From Laccaria trichodermophora (Eukaryota > Basidiomycota > Agaricomycetes > Agaricales > Hydnangiaceae): a stretch of DNA of 64,000 nucleotides. Shown here in pieces: positions 26,018-36,672 of the stretch (the first letter of the stretch is position 1; every line of letters starts with the position of its first letter). Where the stretch lies: the NCBI GenBank assembly GCA_018417955.1, contig JACTVC010000009.1, positions 930,001 to 994,000 of the forward strand, written 5' to 3'. The notes below the pieces were generated by a model that saw only the letters and a list, made by a program, of their open reading frames with translations, ran no database searches and was not told the origin of the DNA. The position numbers were made by a program, and so were the translations under genes.

Positions 26018-26632
26018 TCAAAGACGATTTGGATCCGATGGCGCTCGTTCTTGCAACCACTGCAAAGCTGAGAAGCAAAAACTGTCTCTGTTGGGCGATT
26101 TGGTCGGGTTTGAAGGCTTTCTGGGACGAGACACCTTCCGTGGCTTAAGCCAGATATCAGGGTGTCGTTGGCGGATCCAGAAAGTGGCTAGACCGTTCGA
26201 AGGGGTTGGCGTGGGTGCCAAGTTATTTTCAGGTTTAGTTTGGGGCAACGCCGGAGTCGGGGGTTCCTCATCACTAGACACCGTCAGATCAATGACGGCT
26301 GAGATGGGTGGTGCGATGGTGCATGGAGTACACTTCCAAGCTGCGATGTCGTTGAGGGAGTCTTTGGCATTGGTAGCTTTGATCCTAGCGAGTAGCTCGT
26401 GGTCACTGACTAGTGGGGAGTGACAGCCTTAGGAAAAAAAGAATAAGGAAGACGAATGAGAAAATTGGATGAGCTCACGGTGGTGCCATGATGATGAGCA
26501 GGAAGAGCATGTAAGAAGGAAGTTTATCGGTGTACTCGTCGTTTTTGCACACTTTTGGCAGATGGCTCGCAATCCGAGCATGGTGGTGGTTCGGAGCAAC
26601 ACGTGATGGTCAGGTGAGGTGTCATCAGACAT
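26018..26632 (-). CDS. PHD-finger protein, small
   Basis: Two exons joined by a GT-AG intron (about 26430-26480). A C4HC3 PHD finger is visible: CQKC, then 13 residues, CSSC, four residues, WHHRCHSPL across the splice, a spacer of about 25 residues and WKCTPC, with the Trp two before the seventh zinc ligand. After it comes an acidic/proline-rich linker (VSSDEEPPTPALPQTKP) and a tail with NGLATFWIRQRHPDIWLKPR and basic KVSRPRKPSNPTKSPNR. PHD fingers usually read histone H3 tail methylation, so a chromatin role is likely by family but not shown. The stop is only 27 bp from that of the convergent Hsp70 gene, so the 3' UTRs must overlap. Confidence 0.75.
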
Positions 26633-26725
26633 GACGCAATCCATGAGGCATGTCACTGAATTACGGTACTTAAGACCCGTGTCTTCATTCTCGCACCATT
26701 TCCCAACTCATTCTTCCCCATCACC

Positions 26726-27647
26726 ATGCCTGACGCTCACTGGAAAGACGGTATTCTCCTCAAAATCACAAATGTCATCGTTTACTTCCTCTTCTTGGGT
26801 TCGAATATCTACACAATAGCTGGTCCCTCTTCCATCTATTACTATGGCAAGGAAACGTACATCACTCCTGCCCCTTGGGCGTTTCTTATCTGGTCTCTGA
26901 TCCATGTCCTCCTTCTTGGCACTATCATCTATCAATTCTTCCCGGCCGGACAGGCCGTTATCATAGACGCCATTTCCTGGCGTTTCCCCCTCCTCGCCAT
27001 CATCAACGCCATCTACATCAATCTTTGGGCGACCCATCACTACGTTCTGGCTTTTATCTTTGCTCTCTTTGTTAGTTCAGCGGTTACAGTAAGTACCTCC
27101 TTTCCCCTTGTTCTTTATTCCACATCTCCTAAATTTTCTTTAGCACATCTACTATATTGTCAAGAAACATCACTCCCCGCAAAGCTATTCAGATGAACTC
27201 TTTATCCACCTTCCATTTTCCCTTTACCATGGTTGGACCACCGTCCTCGTTGTCGTCACTGCATTTGAGGCTTTCGGTGTGAACGCACTCACCCATCCAG
27301 CTGGTGTTTGGACAAAGGTCTTTGTCTTCCTTGCCCTGTACGTCCTTTTCAACTTTACCGCTGCATTAAACTCATTGTGTTCTTTCAGCTTCTTCCTCGA
27401 AGGAACAGCTGCCACATATGCTTTCTCCACTCCAGAGGGTGATCTCCCTGCGTCCATTGCCATTGCATGGTCTCTGTTCGCCATCTCTGCACATCAGACA
27501 TCCTCTGGTTTCGTCCATTGGTCGGCATTTGCATTCGCCATACTTGCCCTTATTTGGGTTATCAAGGGCATCTACGGCCTCGTTTTACGCTCCCGTAGCG
27601 GTATTGTTGCTCTCAGCGATGAGGAGCGAGCCCCTTTGGTTGGTTGA
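26726..27647 (+). CDS. Multi-pass membrane protein, TspO/MBR-like
   Basis: Three exons (introns about 27089-27143 and 27339-27388) encode roughly 270 residues. Eight or so hydrophobic helices are visible, among them [90 protein letters not shown] and [20 protein letters not shown]. The segment [20 protein letters not shown] resembles the tryptophan-rich TspO/MBR family, whose members bind tetrapyrroles. The protein is longer than a classic five-helix TspO, so it may be a fused or related family. It ends in an acidic tail [10 protein letters not shown]. Function unknown. Confidence 0.65.
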
Positions 27648-27828
27648 AGAAGTTTGCGATGATCTGGCGATGCTGAAGGACTTTGCTTTGTTACGATGTA
27701 TATGTTTGTATCAAGTGACACAAGTCACGTGAAGCGTGACTTGCGCGATAATAGTTTTGAATTTGATTGTGAATGAACTTGATAGTACTCGACATTGTTC
27801 AGTTTTCAACATTGTTGTTCTCAACGAC

Positions 27829-29279
27829 ATGGATCCTTCTCCAGGTAAGCAAACGGAAACGACAATGAAACAGTATTTAGACCTAAATTCATCGAAGAGG
27901 TTATGCTTACATTCTATCGGCGCTTATACCCCTTCAAGGCTATCTACAACTGGCTGAATCATGAACATGCTCCTTCCAAGCTCTTTAACCAGCGCGAATT
28001 TGCATTTACACTCGCAGGAGACGTCTACCTGCGCTACCAGTCATTCAATAGTCATGACGATCTCAAAAAGCAAGTCTGCCAACTCAATCCAACACGATTT
28101 GAGATTGGCCCCGTCTATTCTTCAAAGGTATCTGTTGGGCAACCTCTCTCAACCTCGTGAATCTCACAGTCGTATAAGCCTAGAGACAAAAAGACCGCAC
28201 GGGCGGGCGGATTCCATCCCATAATGCGCGAGCTCGTTTTCGATATCGATATGACAGACTATGATCCCATTCGCACATGCTGCTCAGGAGCCGGGATATG
28301 CAAGCGATGTTGGGCTTTTATTTCTGCTGCCGTCCACGTGTTGGATACCGCCATCCGCGAGCAATTTGGATACGAGCAGCTTTTGTGGGTTTACTCTGGC
28401 CGTCGTGGTATCCATCTATGGATATCAGACAAGGAGGCGATGGAGTTGACCGATCAGCAGAGGAAGGCCTTGGTTGGCTGGCTCACCGTTATACAAGGCG
28501 GCGGTAAGGAAAGCAAGAAGCTCAGCATCCGTAGTGGCATGCGATCGTTACCCCCTTCCCTGCAGTGCGTTCCAATGTGCTGTTTTGGTCAATTAAAACC
28601 CAACTTTTTATCAGGAGCATATTAGAGCATTTGGCAGTTGTTTTTAGCGAGTTGATTCTCGCTGATCAGAATCGCTTTGGAGACAAAGAGGGGGGAGAAA
28701 CTCTGCTTCAATTAATCCCCGATGCTGGCGTCGTCGCAGCCCTAACAAAGCTGTGGTCGGATGACCCTTCGCGTCATTCCGAAGACAAGTGGCAAGACCT
28801 TAAGGCTCAAATTAGAAGCTGCGACAAGGGTTCCCAGCAACGCGTATGTCGTCGTCGTTATTCCTTCACACTTACCTTAAGTTTTTGCATTTCAGTTGAA
28901 TCTCACTGCAGCAATGGAGGACATCATTATACAGTACACATACCCACGACTGGATGCGGAAGTTTCAAAACACAGAAACCACTTGCTCAAAGCCCCATTT
29001 TGTGTCCATCCAAAAACCGGCAGGATATGTGTGCCAGTCGATCCGAAAACCATTGATGATTTTGATCCAGAGACAGTCCCAACCGTTGGACAACTTCTTA
29101 GAGAATTAGATGAAACCCAAGGGCCAACTGAAGGGGAACAGGGGGAGGGGCGCCCTGCTGCGGCAGATTGGTCAAGGACGTCGTTGAAACCATACGTAGA
29201 GATGCTGGACAATCACGCCAAGGAAATTATGGGCGAGGTCAGAAAGGAAAAACGCGCAGCTGCGGACGAGTCATGGTGA
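27829..29279 (+). CDS. PRI1: DNA primase small (catalytic) subunit
   Basis: Catalytic primase subunit of DNA polymerase alpha-primase, nuclear. Diagnostic stretches are VMLTFYRRLYPFKAIYNWLN, REFAFTLAGDVYLRYQSF, ELVFDIDMTDYDPIRTCC with the metal-binding aspartates, GICKRCWAFISAA and WVYSGRRGIHLWISDKEAM. The C-terminal part carries APFCVHPKTGRICVPVDP and SLKPYVEMLDNHAKEIMGEV. The CxxxxICKRC zinc cluster is present. The N-terminus is uncertain. An ATG at 27829 can be joined in frame only through a 29-nt GT-AG intron, which is very short; the first in-frame ATG inside the conserved block is at 27903. Other introns are normal (for example 28563-28613 and 28843-28895). Convergent with the next gene. 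Confidence 0.92.
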
Positions 29280-29432
29280 ACTAATAATCTTTAACGCGTT
29301 CTAGGCTATTTGCGATTGTGGTACTGATGCTGTCTAAAATCTATCGATATCTTATAAGGGCACACTGGTATCTCAGGACTCAAAGGGAATAAAGACGAAA
29401 GCAAAAAAGAAATAGATTTTTAAAAGATCGGC

Positions 29433-31056
29433 CTAGTCCTCACCCACCTCCATTAATTCGACCTCCAACCATTTAGTTAGGGTTTCATTCGCACCAGGAT
29501 CTTTGCGAAGGACATATAAAACGCGCTGCGCGACCACGCCGGCGCACTCCTCGGCGCGGCTGAAACCGCTCAAACACCCTTTCCTATACTCTTCGTCAGA
29601 GAGACCCAGCATCTCTGGGACTCCTTGCAACTTTGGTAAAAATGCACGGAGAATGACAGGCAATGCAATGAGGGTCGGAAGCTCCGCAGTCAACGTGTTT
29701 AATTCATTTGCTCCGGGCGGAAGTTTAGATTTGGTCTGAAGGGCTTCCAACAAACAACCAAGGTGTTTCAATCCCTCGAATGCCTCACTGACAGCCTCGC
29801 CAGCAAGCTTGGTGGATGGTTTGTCTGCGCTTGGACGGGGAAGTAGAGAGAGTAGTTCGTAGAGAGCACGACAGTCATCGGCTGCGCTTGCTAGGACGAC
29901 TGCGCCGGGTGGTGAAGGAGGACGAGAGGCGGGTAGCTTTATTGTAAATCTTCCTGGAGGCGGCGTGATGGAAGGGGTCGATGTGGGAGATCCGCGACGC
30001 CTTAGCACAGACATCACGGGAGAAATATCAGGCGACGATGGAGGGGACGCGGCAATGTCAGGACGATGGGACAAAGCAACGAGACCCTTCCAAAGGACTG
30101 AGATGAGAAGGGTAGCGAGGGCGGTATGGGTAACCGTACAAGTTGTGCATCTCCTGAGCACACGTTCGTACAAGGGCATAAGTGTCTGAAATGTGACGAT
30201 GGAAGGATGAAGCACGGTGGTCCCCTTGGTACCCGCTGTCGGCTTGGCGGTATTTGTATTGGGCTTTTCAAGAGCTTCCATTAAGGGCATCAGGTCGTTA
30301 CGGATTGCCCCCACCAGAGGATTAACCACTCTGTTGATGACGGAGACTAGCCCCTCCCGAATGGATTTCAGGCCCTCTCCACGAACATCGTTCTCCGTTC
30401 CCATGTCAAACTCATCGAAGACCACCAGTAACTCTTCAGAAAAGCCGGCAAGTGCTATTGCGTGGAGTTGGGACGCATTGAGACCAGGAGCTTGAATTGT
30501 TGGGGCAGAGTTGAACGCCGGCGTCGAAAGAAGAGGCATTAAATGGGCAGATAAGTTAGTCAGCAACACCGACAGTGGGCGATGTAAAGACCGGATTATG
30601 GCACGGTACAGGTGAGGATTATCTTGGGTAGATTTGAGCTCGCTGGAAAGATAGTCAAATAGAGGAGATGGGGAAAACTGACAAGACAAACGTTGCTATT
30701 AGGGAGCCGAGTGCTTGACCTCGACCCTGCGGGATGGGACGCTTTCCAAGGACTTGCTCGCTGGCATTTGCTGGGCCAGTTGGCTGGGCCAGAGCTTTGG
30801 ACACAGCTTCGCTTAGCTTTAGAGCTAGGGTTTCTAAGTATGACCCGTCCTGAATCAGAGGAGCAGTCGGAGTAGACGTGATAACAGAGGTGGTAACGGT
30901 TGAAGCGGTTGAGCGCCTAAAGTTGCTCAACGACAACTTGTTGAGGGGGTGAGCGGATCGATCAGCGTCGAGTTGGGAAGTAGGTAGGAGAGGGGCGGGA
31001 GACGTAGGTCGGCTAGCAGGACGGAAGAAAGACGGATGCTTCAGGCCGTTCATCAT
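29433..31056 (-). CDS. Uncharacterised basidiomycete protein
   Basis: Two exons give about 490 residues. The N-terminal part is Ser/Thr/Pro-rich (FFRPASRPTSPAPLLPTSQL; SNFRRSTASTVTTSVIT), then helical (GSYLETLALKLSEAVSKALA). The C-terminal exon is Leu/Ala-rich and helical (SLHRPLSVLLTNLSAHLMPL; GFSEELLVVFDEFDMGTEND; EECAGVVAQRVLYVLRKD), with a disordered proline-rich insert (SPTSTPSITPPPGRF). The two frames overlap and must be joined by an intron: the in-phase solution removes 76 nt with a weak GTCCTT donor, a CTAAT branch site and a TTGTCAG acceptor. I do not recognise a family. Its helical repeats suggest a scaffold-like protein, which is inference. Confidence 0.7.
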
Positions 31057-31417
31057 TGCGGGACCGGGAGTGTTGTGTATTCAAGTAAAGAGACTTTAAG
31101 CGAATGATTCTGGAGTTCTAGGGGAAGCAAATCCGGGAAGTAAATCCAACGAATTTGAGAAATTTATCCCATGAGATGGAGGTAGGGGCAAAAAATGGTG
31201 TGCGGAACAAGAGGGCTCTAAGGAGGACGGTCCGTGTCGACGAGAGGGCAGGCAAGGGGACCAAAGAGAATGTTGTTAATTTGATGTGCCAAGCGGGGGA
31301 AGGAAATAATCATAGAGTATAGCAAAGTAGTTCGAGGTGACAGTTGGGGGACAACGTCCAGCAAGGAGTAACTGAAATTTTTGAAAGCTAGTTATATACA
31401 TCGTCACTTTCCCACGA
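31057..31417. other. Intergenic, no gene seen
   Basis: About 360 bp between the start of the leftward unknown gene and the stop of the leftward adaptin gene. Purine-rich on the + strand (so pyrimidine-rich upstream of the unknown gene on its own strand), as expected of a promoter. No repeat or reading frame of interest. Confidence 0.4.
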
Positions 31418-34400
31418 TCACTCTTTAAGCACTCTCCTTATCATGCTCCCAGTAGCCATATCCCCGCACCGCAATCGCCACAAGCAACCGTCTTCCTCAG
31501 CAGCCCGCAATCGGACCATTCCACGTTTAGAGTCATCCCATGACATCCATATCTTCACCTCACCTGCCATCACTTGAGTCACCGCACGCAATCTCGAGCA
31601 ACATCTGACCTACCAATAAAGGGCAACATATCACCCCCAACCACTTTCATCTCACATCCTTCCATGTCTCCGAGCTGCCTTGTCACCTCATCAACAGTCT
31701 CGCTGCACCATCCACGGGCATTGACAGAATTGGCCAGGGAGTCCCACTCCTCCGCAAATCCTGCGCCATCGGTTCCGCTCTGTGCGTCTGACATGAATGG
31801 TGAATCAAGTGTAATGAGATCTTCCCGAGAGCCCTTGTAAAATTCACATGTCAGAATAACGTGAAGCACCGTTACGGTCAACACACCTCATGTTCTGAAG
31901 GCACTCCAGGAACCCCTTCCAACAACTGTGAGCCAGCTGCAATATTAGTAGCTGGTAAACTTTCAAGAGTGAACGAGTTTGTGGTTCCCACGTCGCTCAA
32001 GGAACTATGCGGGCGTTCAACTCTCAGACTCGGTATAGCTTGTGGGCGATCGTAAGCTGTGTATCGCAATTTACCAGAAGAGCCCACGGTTGTGGAGGAC
32101 GCTAGTCTGGGCGACGAAGACGACGGAGATTGTGGCCTTTTCTGTTCACTTAGTTGAAGGGCCTGCAGGAAATCGGGGAGCTATGAAAGGTAAACAGGAA
32201 GCTAGAAACTGCAAGTCATACTCACCGAAGACGATGTCGCATTGCGAACAGCTGCTTTCAGAGGCCCTTGCTCAACGGAATATGCTAGAAACTGATCACA
32301 ACGCTGCCAAAAGTCACATTGTGTGATGGATGTCATGAAAACAAGCGATATACCCGTTGAATATGACGACCCGCGTTTTGGCGCACTTCTGAAACTCTAG
32401 AAATGACCTCTTCAGCTATTTTGTCGTCACAATCTGCAGCAATACGGAGCATCGCAGCAATGCAAGTATCCTGAACAACCGCTATGGCAAGATTCAGAGT
32501 CAAATCGACACTAAAAGCGAATGGACTAACGAGAATAGGCCTTTAAGTTGACACTAAAAGCAAGCAGCATCTGAGCCGGAGGTATTGACAACACCCCACA
32601 ATATTCCGCAGCCAGTGCCGAAACGATCACCATAAATGTTGGTTCCAGTAAGGTGTCCGAGTCGATGAACATTGTGATCAACGTGGCAACGCAAGCTAGT
32701 CGGAATGATAGATCCGCTTACAAAAATTTAGCAACAAAACGCAAGATTTATTTCTTACGACTTACATCTACGAATATAAACGAGAACAACTTCGACGGCG
32801 TCCTCGAGGATACGATGCTGGCCCTCTCCAAGTCGTGTTTCCAGCTGTGCAAAAATTTCTTTGACCTTACGGCCATATTCCCCACCGTCCAATTTATGCT
32901 GAATTCCCGGAATTTCAAGCAGGCGAACGACAAAGGCGTTTTGTCCCATGATGGTTAAGCCCGTAGGTATAGATTGTAACGCTTGGGTATAATATGCTGA
33001 CAGAATGTTGGGGTCGATGCGGTTCAAGATTTCCATGGTCTACAAGCAGTCTCAGCGATGCTGAAGGTTGGATAAAGTAACTTTGGGTCCCACCTTTTTG
33101 CGCATCAAATGGTCTGGGGCGTCTAAGAATTCCATCACACGCCCTACTTCGGAGGCGTCTAGAATGGTAGGGTATTCCTCGCTAGTGCCGGCCCAAATCA
33201 TGGGATCCAAGCATTCGAGACAAGATAGGAAAAGGTATTGGTCGTTCGGGATTTGAGAGGTAAGAAGCCCCTTGATACAATGGACAGCAGAGATGCCCTG
33301 CGACTTCTCTTTCGATAAGAGCATCTCGGGGCTTAGCAGGGAAAAATTCCGAAAGATTCCCAGAATGATACCTTTGCAAAAAAGCCCAGCTTTGTAAATG
33401 TGCAACAGAATTTTCGGGAGACATACCTGCATGACGAGAGTCACCTGAAAAGCTTTGCATGATATCAAGCACGACGGAGATATTTCGTTCAGAAAGTCTG
33501 CCAAAGTGTTACTGATAGAAATAATGTAAGATGACTTTCCTGACCTCAGCGTAAAAAGAGTCTGCAAAATTCGCAAAATAAACCAATGTGTCTTGTGTGA
33601 TGTCTTGTGAAGAGTTGAGAGGGTGCCTTGCAACATGTTGTTAACCATTTCTTGTATGTCATGCAGTTTGGGGTCCGTCTGGCCGCAATATCAACCCAAA
33701 TGCGACTGTGGCCAGCGAAGTAACTCACATCTAGGACGTCAGATGCGAAAATTAGCGCGCTGCTAGCCACTGAGGGATCAGGGTCCTTCAGCCTCTTCTG
33801 AATGGTACTGGTGGCGCGTGTTAGAAGTTGAGGTTCATAATGAGATAACGACCGGAGTGCCAGCAAAGCGCGTCGTCTAACGTGTGGACTGGTTAAGGAC
33901 AACGTTTTGTTAGGATAACGTGACAGATTCAGCAAGGGCACCTACTGACTAGTTGTGCAAAAGCAGGTCGTGCAGGCGCGACTGGACTGCTGGGATGAGA
34001 TCTTCATTGGCAAGGGAGATCATACTGTCGAGGGCAAGGCAAATGCGCGGAACGCTGGAGTCTTCAAGGTCCTGTGAATTTTCAGAAAAATACGCGTCAA
34101 ATATGATGAAGCCTACCTTGCGCAGTGTGTTCACAAGCATTAGCCGAAGCTCATGTTCTGCAGACATGATCATGGAACAGAACATGTAACCTTTGGGTCA
34201 TAAATTTTATCGAAACCAAAAACAACACGCAGCGCTACCTATTCTTTTGTCTTCGACAGTTGTGCCTACCTCTGCCAAAACGAGAGCATGGGATAGGGCA
34301 AAGTCGAGGTAGCCATTGTCGAGCCCCGAAGTGATGGCCATGGAACAATATAAAAGAATGATCAAACATTCTTTGCAGGCTTTCTAACAGAAACTCAGCC

Positions 34401-34593
34401 CATGCTGCAGCGAGAGCAAGGAGTAGTTGCAAACGAGATCGAGCGCAGGGTGAGCCAGTTGGCGCCTTACGGACTTGATTTCACCAGCTAAATGCTGATC
34501 CGCTGCCTGAGACGACGTCGCTGATTCCACTTTTCGAACGATAGCGTAGTGGGCCCTGCTCAGCGCACCTGAAGACGAAAAGGGAACGTCCAT
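31418..34593 (-). CDS. AP4E1: Adaptin, AP-4 epsilon-like large subunit
   Basis: Large adaptin subunit of a coat adaptor complex at the trans-Golgi/endosome. The trunk starts with LSRAHYAIVRKVESATSSQA, GEIKSVRRQLAHPALDL, then KECLIILLYCSMAITSG, LALSHALVLAEVG-type and EDKRIGYMFCSMIMSAEHEL, LVNTLRKDLEDSSVPRICLA. HEAT-like repeats follow (SPHVRRRALLALRSLSHYEP; DPDPSVASSALIFASDVLD; CLECLDPMIWAG). The C-terminal exons give RCDQFLAYSVEQGPLKAAVR and, after a last intron, EVKIWMSWDDSKRGMVRLRA, WRLRCGDMATGSMIRRVLKE. The trunk resembles AP-4 epsilon more than AP-1 gamma or AP-2 alpha, but AP-1/AP-2 paralogy cannot be excluded by eye. About twenty short introns. Divergent from BUB2, 61 bp apart. Confidence 0.75.
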
Positions 34594-34654
34594 ATTGTCG
34601 GACGGGGGAGAGCGAGAGAGCCAAGGTCAAAGTCCATATTACGTAACGAAGACC

Positions 34655-35889
34655 ATGTCCGACGCTGCTCACTCGTTCAACAAACTCTTAACCCAGCCAA
34701 AGTACACATCCAAGTCTCGTGCGTCTGGAGAACCTGACGATGGAACTAAAAGGCTTCGCCGCATGATTCTTGTCGAGGGTATTCCTTCCAAAGCTGCAAG
34801 TTTTGGTCCTTGATCTTTCTTGGAAACCACTCACTGGTTCTTAGGACCCCACGTTGCGGCCCAGGATATGGAAAATTTTACTTAGAGTCAACGATCTCTC
34901 TGCGGAAACTTATCTCAATTACGTTGCACGCGGGCCATGCGAAGTTCGAGAGAAAATTAGGAACGATACGTTCCGGTTAGTTCAAGGAGAGAGCGAGTGA
35001 ACGGTACTGACCTTGGTCATAGAACTCTTGCTACGGATAAAGGCTTCAAAGAGCGAGTCCGTGAAGACATGCTAGTTCGCCTTTTGGATGCTTTTGTATG
35101 GAGAAATCACGGTTCATCCTAGCCTTCCTTGAGGTTGCTTATATGCTCATGCTCTGTCTATCAACTCGCAGATCGACAGGAAACCCATCAACTGGGATTC
35201 ACCTATGTCCAGGGAATGAATGTCCTCGCCGCTCCATTCTTGTATACCATGCCTTCGGAGCTCGAAGCATTCTTTTGTTTTTCCAAATTCATCGAGGAAG
35301 CATGCCCATTGTATGTTCAGCCAACGTTGGAAGGTGTACATAGAGGTCTAAAGGTTCGTAACGTTTCAATTACCGAAGACGAACCACACAGCAGGAATTT
35401 TCTATCCAGCTCCTCGACCGATGTTTGAAGTTTGTGGATCCGGAGCTGTATGGCTATTTGCGTTCCAAGAACCTTTCCGCAGAAATATACGCCTTCCCTT
35501 GTACGCAAACGCTTCATGCCGAGGCACTACCCTCACTCAACATCCGACAGCTGTTCTCACCTTGTGCGCGTGCACACCTCCCCTAGATCAGGTTTTGCAA
35601 CTATGGGATTTTCTTCTAGCCTTTGGCGTGCATTTGAACGTTTTATGTGTCATTGCTCAGCTGTTACTGATGCGCGACGAGGTTATGGCTTCTTCTAGGT
35701 GCATTCTCTTCGCACTATTCATTTTATGGCCATTAACTTTAACAATCTAGCCCAATGCGTCTGTTGCGTACTTTCCCTCCTTTGGAGGCTCTCTCTGTAA
35801 TTGGCATCGCCGTTACACTTGTTCGCGATCTTCCTGCAGAACTATACGATGAACTTGTACGACATCCCTATGAGATACAGACTGCTTAG
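34655..35889 (+). CDS. BUB2: Bub2/Cdc16 TBC-domain Rab-like GAP
   Basis: Bub2 with Bfa1 forms a two-component GAP for the GTPase Tem1 (Spg1 in fission yeast) at spindle poles, holding mitotic exit until the spindle is placed correctly. The N-terminus is MSDAAHSFNKLLTQPKYTSK, RLRRMILVEGIPS. The TBC domain shows LRPRIWKILLRVNDLSAETY, the arginine-finger motif in IRNDTFRTLATD, and the glutamine-finger motif TYVQGMNVLAAPFLYTMPSE. After it come EAFFCFSKFIEEACPLYVQ, DRCLKFVDPELYGYLRSKNL, VLQLWDFLLAFGVHLNVLCV and the end ELVRHPYEIQTA. Several short introns; length about 320 residues fits Bub2/Cdc16. Both catalytic fingers are present. Confidence 0.92.
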
Positions 35890-36012
35890 AGCCCTTTTGC
35901 AAGTTCGCTTTGACTACGCTATCATTGTAACTGTAAATGTAACATAATGTATCATATCGGGCTCGCAACCTTGTAGCCAGATTCAGACCGACTGACGATG
36001 AAAATGTATCGG

Positions 36013-36672
36013 CTATACAGCTGCATGGGCTGTCGCATCATCACTACTCGTCTCAACGAGATTTCGGCAGTCCAGTACACCTCCGCAACACTCGGATTCC
36101 ATGCTAGCACTTCGACTTTCATGGTTGGCTATCGACAAGGGAAAAGATTCATTGAAATCATTGTCATCAGGAGAGTTCTCTCGATATAGCCTCTTCCGAC
36201 CCCTTCTGTAACGCCGTGCGTGCTCTAACGTAGTTCCTTCTTGGGAAGGTTCAGGAGATGAGAAGACTGGACTAGGCGCTGTCGCAGATTCCGACTCGCG
36301 AATAGTATGCGTTGGAAAACATGCTTTGGATAAGGCTATCTCCTGAAATCGAGTGAGAGAGGCGGTGGCCACTGACAAGTTGTGCAACAGCTCCGCAGAA
36401 GCTTCAGTCTGCCGAGTGATAGTCAGAAAAGCTTAACAGATGGGGTTTGAACGTTGACTCACCATCGAGGGGTCGTAGAGCAATGATGGGGTGGCAACGC
36501 CAGCCCTAGCCAACGTCAAGTCTCTTCGAAGTTGGGCGTTTTCCTCCTCCACCTTACGAAGGCGTTCTTCAAGGTCCGATACATAGTTAGCTTTCCGAGC
36601 GCGATAATCACGCTGCTGAACCAATGCACGGGTCGGAGGAATGGTGAGATCCTTCTTGCGCCCGCGAGTCAT
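36013..36672 (-). CDS. bZIP transcription factor
   Basis: Two exons (intron about 36413-36463) encode roughly 200 residues. The N-terminal basic region TRGRKKDLTIPPTRALVQQR, DYRARKANYVSDLEERLRKV and the leucine-zipper stretch EENAQLRRDLTLARAG give a fungal bZIP of the Yap/Jun-like type, although the zipper is short and with few leucines. The remainder is disordered, with a basic patch RRYRRGRKRLYRE and cysteines near the end (ECCGGVLDC). It probably binds DNA as a dimer in the nucleus. C-terminal CC and C residues recall redox-sensing Yap factors, but this is weak inference. Confidence 0.78.
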
